NCBI GenBank assembly: GCA_937959275.1
Contig: CALGLU010000008.1
Location: forward strand, 29,786-93,785
Origin: an uncultured Saprospiraceae bacterium
GTDB taxonomy: Bacteria > Bacteroidota > Bacteroidia > Chitinophagales > Saprospiraceae
Length of the DNA stretch: 64,000 nucleotides
Direction of reading: 5' to 3'
Under the pieces are notes generated by a model. That model searched no databases, had not been told where the DNA came from, and saw only the letters and a list, made by a program, of their open reading frames with translations. Shown in pieces: positions 42,301 through 51,344 of this stretch; position 1 is the first letter of the stretch; each line of letters starts with the position of its first letter. A program made the position numbers and the translations under genes.

Positions 42301-43438
42301 GTCCTCTAAAATAATCGATACCTAAAATTGGAATCTCATCGCAATAGGTGCCGATACCTCCATCGCAAGTACATCCGTCTTGACCATCTAGGACATCTTC
42401 ATTATAAACATAGGCAAGACTGCGTTCGACATTACACCCAATATAGTCATCAGAATTACAGCCTAAATCTGGATCTATCCACATCGCGAAATAACAATCT
42501 CTAATATCGGATGATGCTCGATTGATCAACTTATATCTCTGGAAGGTCATGTCATTAATCTCATCATTGGATGCGAATGCAAAAGCTTGTACTTGCACTT
42601 CCATGAGGATCGGATTTCCTTGGGTTAGGGTGTGTGGCCCTCCTGCATCATTGTAAATCCAAAAGGTCATTTCATCAGGCACAATTTCTTTTGCTTCAGA
42701 GCGGTTTGCAGGTTTGCAGCCTCTAATGTCAATAATGGGAAAATCGCCATTACACGGATTGTATTTACCATCGTCATCTTGGTCCCAAAAGGAGCCTAAG
42801 CCCTGGCCCGTGTTAGGGAGTTCAAAATCAAATTTGGATTGAAAAAATGGATTGCCTGTGCCTGGCCAAAATTTAACATCATCTGGTATTGAATCACAGT
42901 CAATGGTTTCTTCTCTGGCATTCGCTCTATCCCATCTTGCATTGTGTTGTTCTACATTGGAAGCTAGGACTCTAAAAAATCGATCCCAGGCTTCACAAAT
43001 CTCAGAGTCTGTAGAACCCGTTACAGGATCTATGGGGCCAGAGAAAAAATCGGTTTCACCGTCTTGACGATAATCAACAGCTGCTATTTTTAGATTGCCT
43101 GCAGGATCAAGGCCACCAATCCAAACTGCGCCAGCGAATATCGAGGAAACCTCTTGCTGTCCAGGTTCTGTTTTGGGGACAATGTATTTACCTGTTTGTG
43201 CCAAATCCCACCAGACATCACCTCCAGTTAAGAGTCGGGCGCGCACATTATTAATCTCCATATCGATCTGAGATTCCGCTGAGCGACATTCATCTCGGAT
43301 TTCAGCTCGATCGGTTTTGTTGGTTCGAGCATTGAGTGGTTTACCTTTACCTTTATTCGGTCCGATATGAGCAAGCAGCTGACCTGAGAAAAGACTGATC
43401 AATAGTAAAAGAATAATATGTCGTTGTAAGCTATTCAT
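39371..43438 (-). CDS. Giant secreted protein with FlgD/T9SS-like C-terminal domain
   Basis: A 1355-residue exported protein. A signal peptide (about 1-24, ending GQLLA) is followed by a very long beta-rich body with no enzymatic motif I recognise, including a calcium-site-like run DDSDGDGIPDPDGDGVGMG near 1020. The last about 110 residues (VPNPYYAFSEYE..., VTIYTLDGKFIRQFRR, IPVASGVYLIHVAA) form an Ig-like module like the FlgD/T9SS type A sorting domains, although about 20 residues follow it. Export by T9SS and surface display are therefore likely but inferred. It begins at ATG 43438, overlapping the receptor stop (TGATG), and is followed by the PorV/PorQ-family gene. Confidence 0.7.
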   Translation of the reverse strand: MNSLQRHIILLLLISLFSGQLLAHIGPNKGKGKPLNARTNKTDRAEIRDECRSAESQIDMEINNVRARLLTGGDVWWDLAQTGKYIVPKTEPGQQEVSSIFAGAVWIGGLDPAGNLKIAAVDYRQDGETDFFSGPIDPVTGSTDSEICEAWDRFFRVLASNVEQHNARWDRANAREETIDCDSIPDDVKFWPGTGNPFFQSKFDFELPNTGQGLGSFWDQDDDGKYNPCNGDFPIIDIRGCKPANRSEAKEIVPDEMTFWIYNDAGGPHTLTQGNPILMEVQVQAFAFASNDEINDMTFQRYKLINRASSDIRDCYFAMWIDPDLGCNSDDYIGCNVERSLAYVYNEDVLDGQDGCTCDGGIGTYCDEIPILGIDYFRGPLAPKTFDLSGEPTINPPIGSLGDTLVELGMSSFIYFNADFIGSPDPATTDPEIDTEYYNYLRGLWRDGSAITFGNDGFNPGSRDTIRYAFPDTPNDPTGWSMCQEDLPFGDRRIIQASGPFLLKPQAINELIIGVAWVPDLDYPCPDISRLLFADDLAQSLFDNCFQIKDGPDAPDVDVIELDKEIVLVLTNDTITSNNRFELYSEIDLNPVPEGLDSNYVFEGYQIYQLSNNSVSTQELDDISKARLIRQVDVKNNITRLFNWRPALVDPTPNNSEIVWTFDEKVDGENVGVRHTFTITEDDFAEGDRRLINHKEYYFMVLAYAHNNWGDFDPSESFGQRSPYCAGRRNIKITEAVPRPIVFKELNAAYGDGAAITRLSGVGAGGAFLDMTEDMYQKILDGETDGRVTYKEGAGPLNVQIYNPIEVQNGRFRLELIGDFQGGSTCALAANTGWVLTNVDNGNVVATGPTIEVINDQIIGDFGFTITIGQTEDVGQLGPTNGVIGSRLEYQDVSGSNWLTMLADTDNTAFDYLQTGDEQRDIDLDPDQNFNDIGTGGFVPFILSDFELGNGIVSPGWKDFGGGEDLRNKTELEDLNNVDIVFTKDKSKWSRCVIVETSNEEYEASGYPNEGNVDQFDLRASPSVGRDDSDGDGIPDPDGDGVGMGWFPGYAVDVETGKRLNIFFGENSTYNENLLEFYDAETALGTDMMFNPNEQIFTEGVPGVGISPWNFIAGGHHFIYVTRQEYDGCESLRSGLSADRVFTFKRDPLKLVTWAGFPTLTEGTSLLSYAEGLIPNDVIIKLRVENPYNREEEYDLRSELFNCDAVGEFPAYEFEIIDKEASDITASEADEALKNVNVVPNPYYAFSEYESSRLENKIKITNLPDRATVTIYTLDGKFIRQFRRDERGILQGRNRSNPGINSTQPNPDIVWDLKNSRGIPVASGVYLIHVAAPELGAERTIKWFGVNRKFDPAGL

Positions 43439-46400
43439 CAAAAATCAAATCTTAGTCCGAGATTAATTCTTCGTGGTTGTGTATAAAAACCAGATTGTAA
43501 TAGACGCCAATTATAAGCATCTACAAAGTTTTCAACACTCTGTCCATTTTCTTCTACTTGTTGTAGACGATCTAGTCCAAAGGATGATGCTAGATAACCA
43601 TCATTATTAGCATCACCACTAAAACTATAAACGCCAATTATATTTCGTGTATCTAACAAATTCTGAATACGTAAGTAGATATTCGCTCTTAGAGCTTTTC
43701 CTTTCCTGTTATTGAAGAAAGTAAAGCTTTTATCTGCTTGGAGATCTATAGCAAACGTCCAAGGCAATCGAGCTTCGTTGATGCCTCCTCTAAATCCTGT
43801 ACCTCCAAAAGGTTCAACAGTTCTTTCTGCGGTATAGGGTCTTCCAGATACAGCTTTTAGTTGCATATTGACTCCAAAATTTGATAGGATATCTTTATCA
43901 GACACTCGTGGTCCTTTGTATGAACGGCCCTGCCCAAATCGGTAATCTAGAATTGCATTTAATGTATGTCTCTCATCAAAGGATAAAGCGGATAAAGTTC
44001 GAATAACGCCACGACTATTTAGTCCCTGCGAAGAATTGGCATCTGACCCAGAACCGTCTGCAAACTGCAATGTATAATTAGCTTGTAATTCTAAATTGTT
44101 GGTACGGCGCATATCATAATTAAATGAAAAGCCTTTTATCGTTGCAAAATCTAAGTTGTCAAAGGTATCATATTGACTCACTGGAAACGTATTCGCCAGA
44201 AATCGATTTTGAACCATGTCTCGTTGCTCTTTGTAATAAGCTGATACTTTTATAGCTGAGGACTGACTTAGCTTTTGTTGGAATCCAACCTCATAGTCAA
44301 CTGTTTTTGTAGGTCGCAATGCTGGATTACTTGATGGCGTCCGACTAGCTTCAGAGAAATAGAAATAATCTAAAGCAGTTGCTATAGCGTTAGTTGCAGG
44401 TCTCTGGACTAAGACATCATAGTGTGCGAAGAATCCTGCATTATCTGAAATCGGGAATGAAAATGCCAAACGAGGCATGAAGTTTATCTGTGGCTTATAG
44501 TCTTCAAATGAAAAATTAACATCGAAGTCTTCGGCTTGAATGTTTGGGTCTAAGCCTTTTGCAATGCCATCTATGGAGGGCGTGACGACCCCGCCTCCAA
44601 ATAAATTAGAACCATCAGACACAGATGTACCGTTAGGTAAAAACCATTGGTCACCTTGCCTGAATCCCACCACTGTTGTTGATTCGGGACCCTCGATATA
44701 AACTCTGTAATCGTTATCTACCGCCAAAGGCTGTGTCTGGCCTGTACGCGTATAAAAGTCGCCAGCTGTCTCGACCTCATATAAAGAGAAAGGATCTTTT
44801 AAAATCTTTGTATTTGCATCGTAATAATCAACTCTAAGTCCAACTCTAAAAATGATGTCTTTGAATGTAAATTTATCTTGTATGTAAAATGCACCATAAA
44901 CTGGTTTAGAGGGTGCGACAGTATATGTTCTCCTGCCGTCTGCATCTCGACTCGTAAAAAAATCTTCAAATGTTGTCCCAGTACTAATTTTATTGCCTAA
45001 GTGATCATAGCCGAGATAATCTACAATTCCAAAGTCATTTAATTCTCCAGCAGAAAACATGTCAAGGCTCAGGTCATCTGGATGCAAGGCGTCAACATTG
45101 ACATATTCATTTAGGTTTTGTCCGGTTAATTCTCGGACTGCTTGAAAAAACAATAGATTATTATCGGGTGCAAGTAATGTTTGGTACTGATCAAACTCAG
45201 CAAAGGATCCATCTTGAAGTCTGTCGACAAAGGAGCCAATGACTATAGATGTATCGACACCAATGATGTGCCTATTAGCATTCAGTTGAGCAAGAGTCCA
45301 CAGACCACGCGGGTTTATATTATAAGATCTGATTGTTCTGGTTTCCAAGGTGCCTCCAAATTCAATGCTGTGTCTGCCCTTTTCAGATCCGCCTGGAAGA
45401 AAATCAAAGCCTCCAGAAACATTGAGAGTATACCGATCTGTCTCAGATTTAAAAAAGGTGTTATTAACCTGGCCAACATTATTATAAAGGTTCGACCAAA
45501 GTGTATTTAAAGGAGAATTTAATGTCCCGTTTAATTCGTTGAAGGAAGATAGTACGCCATTAATTTCTGTATCGGGTGTAAAGCCTTCTTCTACTTCTGT
45601 GTAGCCTAAGTGTGCATAAGGCACACCATTAATGTCAAATATTTCCTGACCATTCCAAAGTGAGGTGTCGGAAACAATGCTAGAAGTCGGATTCCAAGAT
45701 CTGTCAGTAGCACCTAAATAACCATATCGAAATAACTTATCTTCATGTCTAACATCTTCTGATCGCGAAAATCTTTTTTCATAACCAACCTGGACAGTAT
45801 ACGAAGCATTTTTAAAGGCAGATTGTTTCTTGTTTTTATCTTCTGAATCAGATGAACTAAAACCCTGTTTTCCTAGTTTATGACGAAATCTGAAATTACC
45901 TCTATAGCCACTTCTATAATTATATGGGTTGTTTGTCCAATTGACTAATCCCCATGCACCATTGGGAGTAAAACGATCTTTGGTATCATCATAACTACCT
46001 GAAACAGACATATCAATGTTTTGACTTAATCTAAAATCAAGCTTACCCGTTAAATCTACGTCTATCTGTTCTTCATTCGGGCGGGTTGTTAAAGGTGCGC
46101 CGATATCAGTGCTATTCAAAAATTCAGCAGTAGGAAAAGCTGTTCCATTTGACAGTCTGAATGGCTCTTCTTCAAGAGATCGTATTTGTTCTTCACTGAA
46201 CCGATAAACACCCAAAGCAGATGGGAAATCGTCTTCTCGATTAAAATATTGTCCCGATACCCTGAAACCTAAGATAGACTCTCCTTTACTATTTTTTAAA
46301 ATGGGTCCACTTAGATTACCCCGAGCCTGATTATAGCCAAAGGCATCTAAAAATTCAGACGTTTCTAATTCCAAGCCACCGGACATCCTAGCAGAAGGCC

Positions 46401-47070
46401 CTTTGGATGTTATGGAAATCACGCCTCCCGTCACATCTCCGTAGCTGGCAGGCAGTCCACCAGTCAATACCTGCATTTGCTCGATTTCAGATTCTGGTAT
46501 CAATCCGGAGACACGAATACCATCTATATAATAATCCGTTGCGTTTGATCTAGAACCTCTAACGTTGATAGCGCCGCCGTCGATTGAAGAGAGACCTGCA
46601 GTGGTCGCGGCAATTTGATTGATATTTTTTGTGGGCAGATTTCGAATGGTTTCAGAGGTCACTGTTCCGCCTGATGTGGTATTATCTATTTCTATTAGAG
46701 GAGCTTTGTAGTCTTTAATAACGACTTCATCCATGATCACACCAGTCGTTAACCTGAAGTTTAGCTGATTGGTTTTACCAGCTTTGACGATCACTCCCAC
46801 TTGTCGTTCTGATGTATAGCCTACATATCGAGCTTCGACCTCGTAGGTGCCTGGCTCTAGATTCGAGAAATAGTAATTACCATCAAAGTCAGTTTCAGTC
46901 CCTGTGATAAGGACTTCATTCTTATATAAGGCGACTGTGCCGAATAGGATAGCCTCATTCGTAACATCATCTACGATCTGTCCCTGCAATGAGGTTTGAG
47001 CATAGCCAATCGCTGCTGAAGCCAGCATCAATAGGCATGATAATATGGTATGTAAAAATAGCTTTGTCAC
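43438..47070 (-). CDS. TonB-dependent receptor with carboxypeptidase-like regulatory domain
   Basis: A 1210-residue outer-membrane receptor. A signal peptide (about 1-25, ending GYAQ) is followed by a carboxypeptidase-regulatory-like Ig domain (SLQGQIVDDVTNEAILFGT, about 27-110), a plug domain (IRNLPTKNINQIAATTAGLS, YYIDGIRV) and a large barrel ending RINLGLRFDF with the usual terminal Phe. Start codon is GTG at 47070; no ATG lies before the signal peptide. No SusD-like partner follows. Instead a giant CTD-like protein and a PorV/PorQ barrel are encoded downstream in overlapping or close frames. The ligand is unknown; the barrel may serve a protein or complex made with its operon partners. 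Confidence 0.9.
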   Translation of the reverse strand: MTKLFLHTILSCLLMLASAAIGYAQTSLQGQIVDDVTNEAILFGTVALYKNEVLITGTETDFDGNYYFSNLEPGTYEVEARYVGYTSERQVGVIVKAGKTNQLNFRLTTGVIMDEVVIKDYKAPLIEIDNTTSGGTVTSETIRNLPTKNINQIAATTAGLSSIDGGAINVRGSRSNATDYYIDGIRVSGLIPESEIEQMQVLTGGLPASYGDVTGGVISITSKGPSARMSGGLELETSEFLDAFGYNQARGNLSGPILKNSKGESILGFRVSGQYFNREDDFPSALGVYRFSEEQIRSLEEEPFRLSNGTAFPTAEFLNSTDIGAPLTTRPNEEQIDVDLTGKLDFRLSQNIDMSVSGSYDDTKDRFTPNGAWGLVNWTNNPYNYRSGYRGNFRFRHKLGKQGFSSSDSEDKNKKQSAFKNASYTVQVGYEKRFSRSEDVRHEDKLFRYGYLGATDRSWNPTSSIVSDTSLWNGQEIFDINGVPYAHLGYTEVEEGFTPDTEINGVLSSFNELNGTLNSPLNTLWSNLYNNVGQVNNTFFKSETDRYTLNVSGGFDFLPGGSEKGRHSIEFGGTLETRTIRSYNINPRGLWTLAQLNANRHIIGVDTSIVIGSFVDRLQDGSFAEFDQYQTLLAPDNNLLFFQAVRELTGQNLNEYVNVDALHPDDLSLDMFSAGELNDFGIVDYLGYDHLGNKISTGTTFEDFFTSRDADGRRTYTVAPSKPVYGAFYIQDKFTFKDIIFRVGLRVDYYDANTKILKDPFSLYEVETAGDFYTRTGQTQPLAVDNDYRVYIEGPESTTVVGFRQGDQWFLPNGTSVSDGSNLFGGGVVTPSIDGIAKGLDPNIQAEDFDVNFSFEDYKPQINFMPRLAFSFPISDNAGFFAHYDVLVQRPATNAIATALDYFYFSEASRTPSSNPALRPTKTVDYEVGFQQKLSQSSAIKVSAYYKEQRDMVQNRFLANTFPVSQYDTFDNLDFATIKGFSFNYDMRRTNNLELQANYTLQFADGSGSDANSSQGLNSRGVIRTLSALSFDERHTLNAILDYRFGQGRSYKGPRVSDKDILSNFGVNMQLKAVSGRPYTAERTVEPFGGTGFRGGINEARLPWTFAIDLQADKSFTFFNNRKGKALRANIYLRIQNLLDTRNIIGVYSFSGDANNDGYLASSFGLDRLQQVEENGQSVENFVDAYNWRLLQSGFYTQPRRINLGLRFDF

Positions 47071-47358
47071 ACAGATGAAATTCTACAACTACAATGTTAC
47101 CAAATGATAACGTAACTAACGGTGAAAATGTGGTTTTTCAGCTGTTAAGCGACCAAAAGAAGACATATCTATAAAGCTAAAACTGAATTTGGTAATTGAG
47201 ATAGTATATCTAGCTCGTCGGAAAACTCCCAAGTATCCGTCACTATTTAAGAATTTTGGCATCTATCTATTAATAAGGCTCAATTTTTCATGCCAAAGTT
47301 GAGGGAAATGGGGATTTCGGGCATCATGTTTGTGTTATTTAACTTAGAACAAACTAAA

Positions 47359-49260
47359 ATGGCAGTAAGGACAAAATTACTATCGATTATATTTTGCTTG
47401 ATTTCTATAGGGACGTATAGTCAAAACCATGCGCTGTCTGTAGCACAAATTGCTGATTCTCTTATCGAGAATGCGAATGTAGTGACGCGATTTGATCATA
47501 CTGTCGTAGACCAAACTAATGCCAATAAAATTATTGTTAGTAGGCATAAAGCCATTACGGCTCTCAATAAAAGAGGGTCTCGATTGCTCGTATTTAGAGC
47601 AAGCTATAAGGAAGGCAGCGATAAGATTAAAGATATAGAACTTAATTATTACGATAAAGATGGAAAGCTATTGAGAGAAATCGGTAAAAAGGACATAGAG
47701 GATATTGCAGCCTATGATGGCTTCTCGATGATTACTGATTATAGAATTAAGTACTTTGAGTTTGAGAGTACTTCGTTTCCAATTTCTGTAGAATGGAAGT
47801 ATACACTGGAATCAAAGAACACCTTACTCATACCGCCATGGATACCAATTGTAAGCAATGGGCAGTCTGTTGAATTAAGTACCTATAGAAATGGCGGTGA
47901 TCTAAATAATCAATTCGAGTTAAATATAGACCATCCAAGCATTACTAAACATTCTGGGTCTTATAGCGCTAAGAATATTCCCGCATTTACTTCCGAACCA
48001 CTTAGTCCTAATCTGTATGATATTGTGCCTTATGTTTTATTTAGCCCGCGGGCATTTATATATGAAGGCTATACAGGACAATTTAGCAATTGGCAAGAAT
48101 TGGGTAAATGGAGATACGATAATTTTATACAGGATAGAAATAATCTCATAGCATCTGATGTGAGACAAGAATTGGACGAGATAATTAATGGCGAGACAGA
48201 TCCAGAAGCCATCGCTCGTATGATTTATGATTATGTGCAGGAGACAACTCGATATATTAATATTGCCTTGGATGAAGGAGGGGTACGACCCATGAAAAGC
48301 CAAGATGTACACACAAAAAAATATGGAGATTGCAAGGCTTTATCTTTTTACATGAAATCTCTGTTAGATATATATGATGTAAATTCTAATTATGTAGAAG
48401 TATATGCCGATGGTGATTTTAAAAAATCATACATCCCAGAATTCTGTTCTGCAACACAAGGAAATCATATTATATTAAATATTCCCTTGGGCCAAGATAC
48501 GGCATGGGTAGATTGTACTTCAAATGAATTGCCGTTTAACTTCTTAGGTGATTTTACAGATGACCGTTTAGCACTGATGGTTACCGAAAATGGAGGAACG
48601 ATTTTAAAAACTCCCAGTTACTCTGCTCAATATAATAATGTCACTACAGAAACAAAGTTAGCCATCAATCAGAATGGTGAGACTGAATTAGAGTCAATAA
48701 TAAAAAGTACAGGCATCCCAATGAAGGATCGCTTATTTCTCCAAAAAATATCAGATGAGGATTGGGATGATAGACTTAAAAATTACTTGTTTGACGATTT
48801 AAATAATTTAAAAATAAACGGAAAGGAAAAAGAATTGATGGAGAGTGATTTTCAAATGATCGAGACGTATTCTTTAAGCACGACTGACTATGGCTCTATA
48901 GCAGGTCAATATATGATCTTGCCTTTGACATTTAAACGATTTTCTATTCCAAGGCTTGGGAAAACAAAACAAAGAAAATATAATATTCATATTAAGAGAG
49001 GATACTCAAATAGCAGTATTCAAACAATTACAATACCTGAAGCTTACCAATATATAGATAAACCATTAGAAGAAAATATAATAAGTGATTTTGGCGAATA
49101 TTCTATGACATTAAAACTAGAGAATGATTCACTCGTTATAAAAAGAAGTTTGGTTATTAATGAAGGAATTTATTCTCCTGAAAGATATGTAGACATTCGT
49201 TCCTTTTTTAATGCTATTCTGAAAAGTGAAAATTTACAGTACTCCATAAAAAAACAATAA
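47359..49260 (+). CDS. DUF3857 / transglutaminase-like protein (intact catalytic residues)
   Basis: A 633-residue exported protein. ATG 47359 gives a signal peptide (MAVRTKLLSIIFCLISIGTYSQ region); a longer upstream frame is rejected. The N-terminal half is a DUF3857 beta domain (RHKAITALNKRGSRLLVF). The middle is a transglutaminase-like core with KYGDCKALSFYMKSLL carrying the nucleophilic Cys, GNHIILNIP carrying the His and DTAWVDCTS carrying the Asp, so the cysteine-protease-like triad appears complete. A C-terminal beta domain follows. Function is unknown; it may modify or process envelope proteins. It overlaps the next, paralogous gene by 1 bp. Confidence 0.85.
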   Translation: MAVRTKLLSIIFCLISIGTYSQNHALSVAQIADSLIENANVVTRFDHTVVDQTNANKIIVSRHKAITALNKRGSRLLVFRASYKEGSDKIKDIELNYYDKDGKLLREIGKKDIEDIAAYDGFSMITDYRIKYFEFESTSFPISVEWKYTLESKNTLLIPPWIPIVSNGQSVELSTYRNGGDLNNQFELNIDHPSITKHSGSYSAKNIPAFTSEPLSPNLYDIVPYVLFSPRAFIYEGYTGQFSNWQELGKWRYDNFIQDRNNLIASDVRQELDEIINGETDPEAIARMIYDYVQETTRYINIALDEGGVRPMKSQDVHTKKYGDCKALSFYMKSLLDIYDVNSNYVEVYADGDFKKSYIPEFCSATQGNHIILNIPLGQDTAWVDCTSNELPFNFLGDFTDDRLALMVTENGGTILKTPSYSAQYNNVTTETKLAINQNGETELESIIKSTGIPMKDRLFLQKISDEDWDDRLKNYLFDDLNNLKINGKEKELMESDFQMIETYSLSTTDYGSIAGQYMILPLTFKRFSIPRLGKTKQRKYNIHIKRGYSNSSIQTITIPEAYQYIDKPLEENIISDFGEYSMTLKLENDSLVIKRSLVINEGIYSPERYVDIRSFFNAILKSENLQYSIKKQ

Positions 49261-51218
49261 TGAACAAATTACTAATATGTATTATCCTGGCACTTCCGCT
49301 CTATTTAACTGCGCAAAAAATGCCAAAAATAGATAAAGAAATGCTCCAAGAAGTTCAGCATTCAGATAGTTCAGCTCATGCTTCATATTTGCTCCATAAC
49401 TGTGAAGCTGAATTTTTATTTACGCCTGAAGATATTTTTCTAATTTATAAAATCAAAGAAAGAATTAAGATTTATGATGATAAAGGTTTGACCTATGCAG
49501 ATTTTACAATACCCTTATATGAACAAAATAATAAGGATGAGAGAATCAGCAAAATTAAAGCGACAACCTATAATTACACTAATGGTAAAATAGAAAAGAC
49601 GGAACTACATAGAAAAAAGGATGTCTATGAAGAGCAATCATCAGACAACTGGAAACAAGTTAAATTTGCAATGCCAAACGTAAAGGCAGGGTCTATCATA
49701 GATGTAGAATATACCATTCGGTCACCTTACATCTATCAAATGAATAGATGGTATTTTCAGAATGATGTTCCAGTAGATTATAGCCTCTACAAGATAAGAG
49801 CTCCTAAGTATTTTGTCTACACTCCAGTACCAAAAGGGCATTTAAAATTAGAAACGAACAAAGAGGAAATACTGACGTCTGCACATGGAGAAGTTGAATA
49901 TTCTTATGTTGGAAGAAATTTACCTGCGATAAAAGAAGATGAATTTGTACTTAATAAAAACGATTATAGGAGCAGTATTAAATTCGAGTTGTATGCAACA
50001 CAATTCCCCAATCAGATTATGGAATATTATTCTAAAGACTGGAATAAAATAGCAGAGCAATTGATGTCAAGTAGAGACTTCGGCAAACAAATTAAGAATA
50101 AATTAAAAAATATTGACTTCGATTTTTCTCATGCCTCTTCATTGGAAAAGCAGGAGAAGATAAAGTATGTGTATGATTATGTGAGAAGTAATTATACCTG
50201 GAATGAGGATTATGGAATCTATAGCCGAGAGGGACTTAAGAAATTACTCGAGACAAAAACAGGGTCAATTGGTGACATTAATCTTCTCTTATTAAATCTG
50301 TTGAAAAAGTGTGATATAGGTGTTCAGCCATTTGTTAGTAAGTCTAGGAATAGTGGCTTGCTGAATGAAAGTTTTCCGACTATGACTGATTTAAATTATC
50401 TCATGGCTTATCTACCAAATGAGGATGGTAGTTACATGCTATTAGATGCTTCCTCAAGATTTTCTCCTCTTGGACAAATACCAAGTCGTGCCATTAATAC
50501 GACTGGAATCGTTTTATATGACAATCGTGGAGAAGTTACTTATCAAGAAAGTACCGACAAATACAGTATCACTACGATGGCTAACTATAAGATAGATTTA
50601 GAAAATACAGAACTTGTAGGGGAGGCAAAACGCGTTAGAGATGGCTATTCTGCATTGAGTTATCGATTAAGTTTGCAAAATGAGGATAACGCAGATGCCG
50701 ATGATGGTTCTAGCTCAGAGACTGATGATGATGAGGAGTCCATAGAGGTCAAAAATGAATATACAGTTACTGCTGTTGAAAACACTGATGATATCTATAG
50801 TAGAATCAAACAAGAGTATTCCGAAATCATTCGAGAAGAAATAAATCAAATAGGGAGTAATATTTTTATCAATGCGTCTTTAGATTTTGGGAGGGAGGAA
50901 AATCCTTTTAAGGAAGAGACAAGAAACTATCCTGTGTTTTATACATATCCAACAGAGATTAAAAACATTGTAACGATAGCGATTCCAGAAGGGTATACAT
51001 TCGAATCGATCCCAGAGTCTGTCTCTTTAACGCTACCAAATAAAAGTGCATCTTTTAGGTACTCTGTTGATCAGCAACAGGATAAAATTCTCATCAGACA
51101 TTTTTTTACTATTTCTAAGGTGATATTTTTAGATAGTGAATATGCTGACCTAAAAGAATTTTATAATCGTGTGATTCAAAAGAATAATGAAAAATTTGTG
51201 CTGGTTAAAACAGAATAA
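49260..51218 (+). CDS. DUF3857 / transglutaminase-like protein (degenerate active site)
   Basis: A 652-residue paralogue of the preceding gene. A signal peptide (about 1-18, ending LTAQ) is followed by DUF3857 and a transglutaminase-fold region. At the catalytic cysteine position the sequence reads TKTGSIGDINLLLLNLL (no Cys), and the His position is Tyr (TDLNYLMAYL); only the Asp (MLLDASS) remains. It is therefore probably a non-catalytic fold, as in many Bacteroidota proteins of this type with GNS.DINLL. An acidic insert DDGSSSETDDDEESIEVK sits near 480. The 1-bp overlap with its intact paralogue suggests a heteromeric pair. Confidence 0.85.
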   Translation: MNKLLICIILALPLYLTAQKMPKIDKEMLQEVQHSDSSAHASYLLHNCEAEFLFTPEDIFLIYKIKERIKIYDDKGLTYADFTIPLYEQNNKDERISKIKATTYNYTNGKIEKTELHRKKDVYEEQSSDNWKQVKFAMPNVKAGSIIDVEYTIRSPYIYQMNRWYFQNDVPVDYSLYKIRAPKYFVYTPVPKGHLKLETNKEEILTSAHGEVEYSYVGRNLPAIKEDEFVLNKNDYRSSIKFELYATQFPNQIMEYYSKDWNKIAEQLMSSRDFGKQIKNKLKNIDFDFSHASSLEKQEKIKYVYDYVRSNYTWNEDYGIYSREGLKKLLETKTGSIGDINLLLLNLLKKCDIGVQPFVSKSRNSGLLNESFPTMTDLNYLMAYLPNEDGSYMLLDASSRFSPLGQIPSRAINTTGIVLYDNRGEVTYQESTDKYSITTMANYKIDLENTELVGEAKRVRDGYSALSYRLSLQNEDNADADDGSSSETDDDEESIEVKNEYTVTAVENTDDIYSRIKQEYSEIIREEINQIGSNIFINASLDFGREENPFKEETRNYPVFYTYPTEIKNIVTIAIPEGYTFESIPESVSLTLPNKSASFRYSVDQQQDKILIRHFFTISKVIFLDSEYADLKEFYNRVIQKNNEKFVLVKTE

Positions 51219-51329
51219 AAACAATTCATTTGTTTCCAAAACGATTGGGTTTCACCCATTTTTGAGGATGTGGCTCCCGATTTAGTATTTACACTCGTAA
51301 TAATTACAGCGGTAATTTACTCTAATCTA

Positions 51330-51337
51330 TATCTTTG
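51330..51337 (+). promoter_or_regulatory. Possible -7 box before the DUF5916 gene
   Basis: TATCTTTG matches TAnnTTTG and ends 7 bp before the ATG at 51345, implying a very short or absent leader. No clear -33 TTG is seen. Confidence 0.3.
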
Positions 51338-51344
51338 TGTAAAA

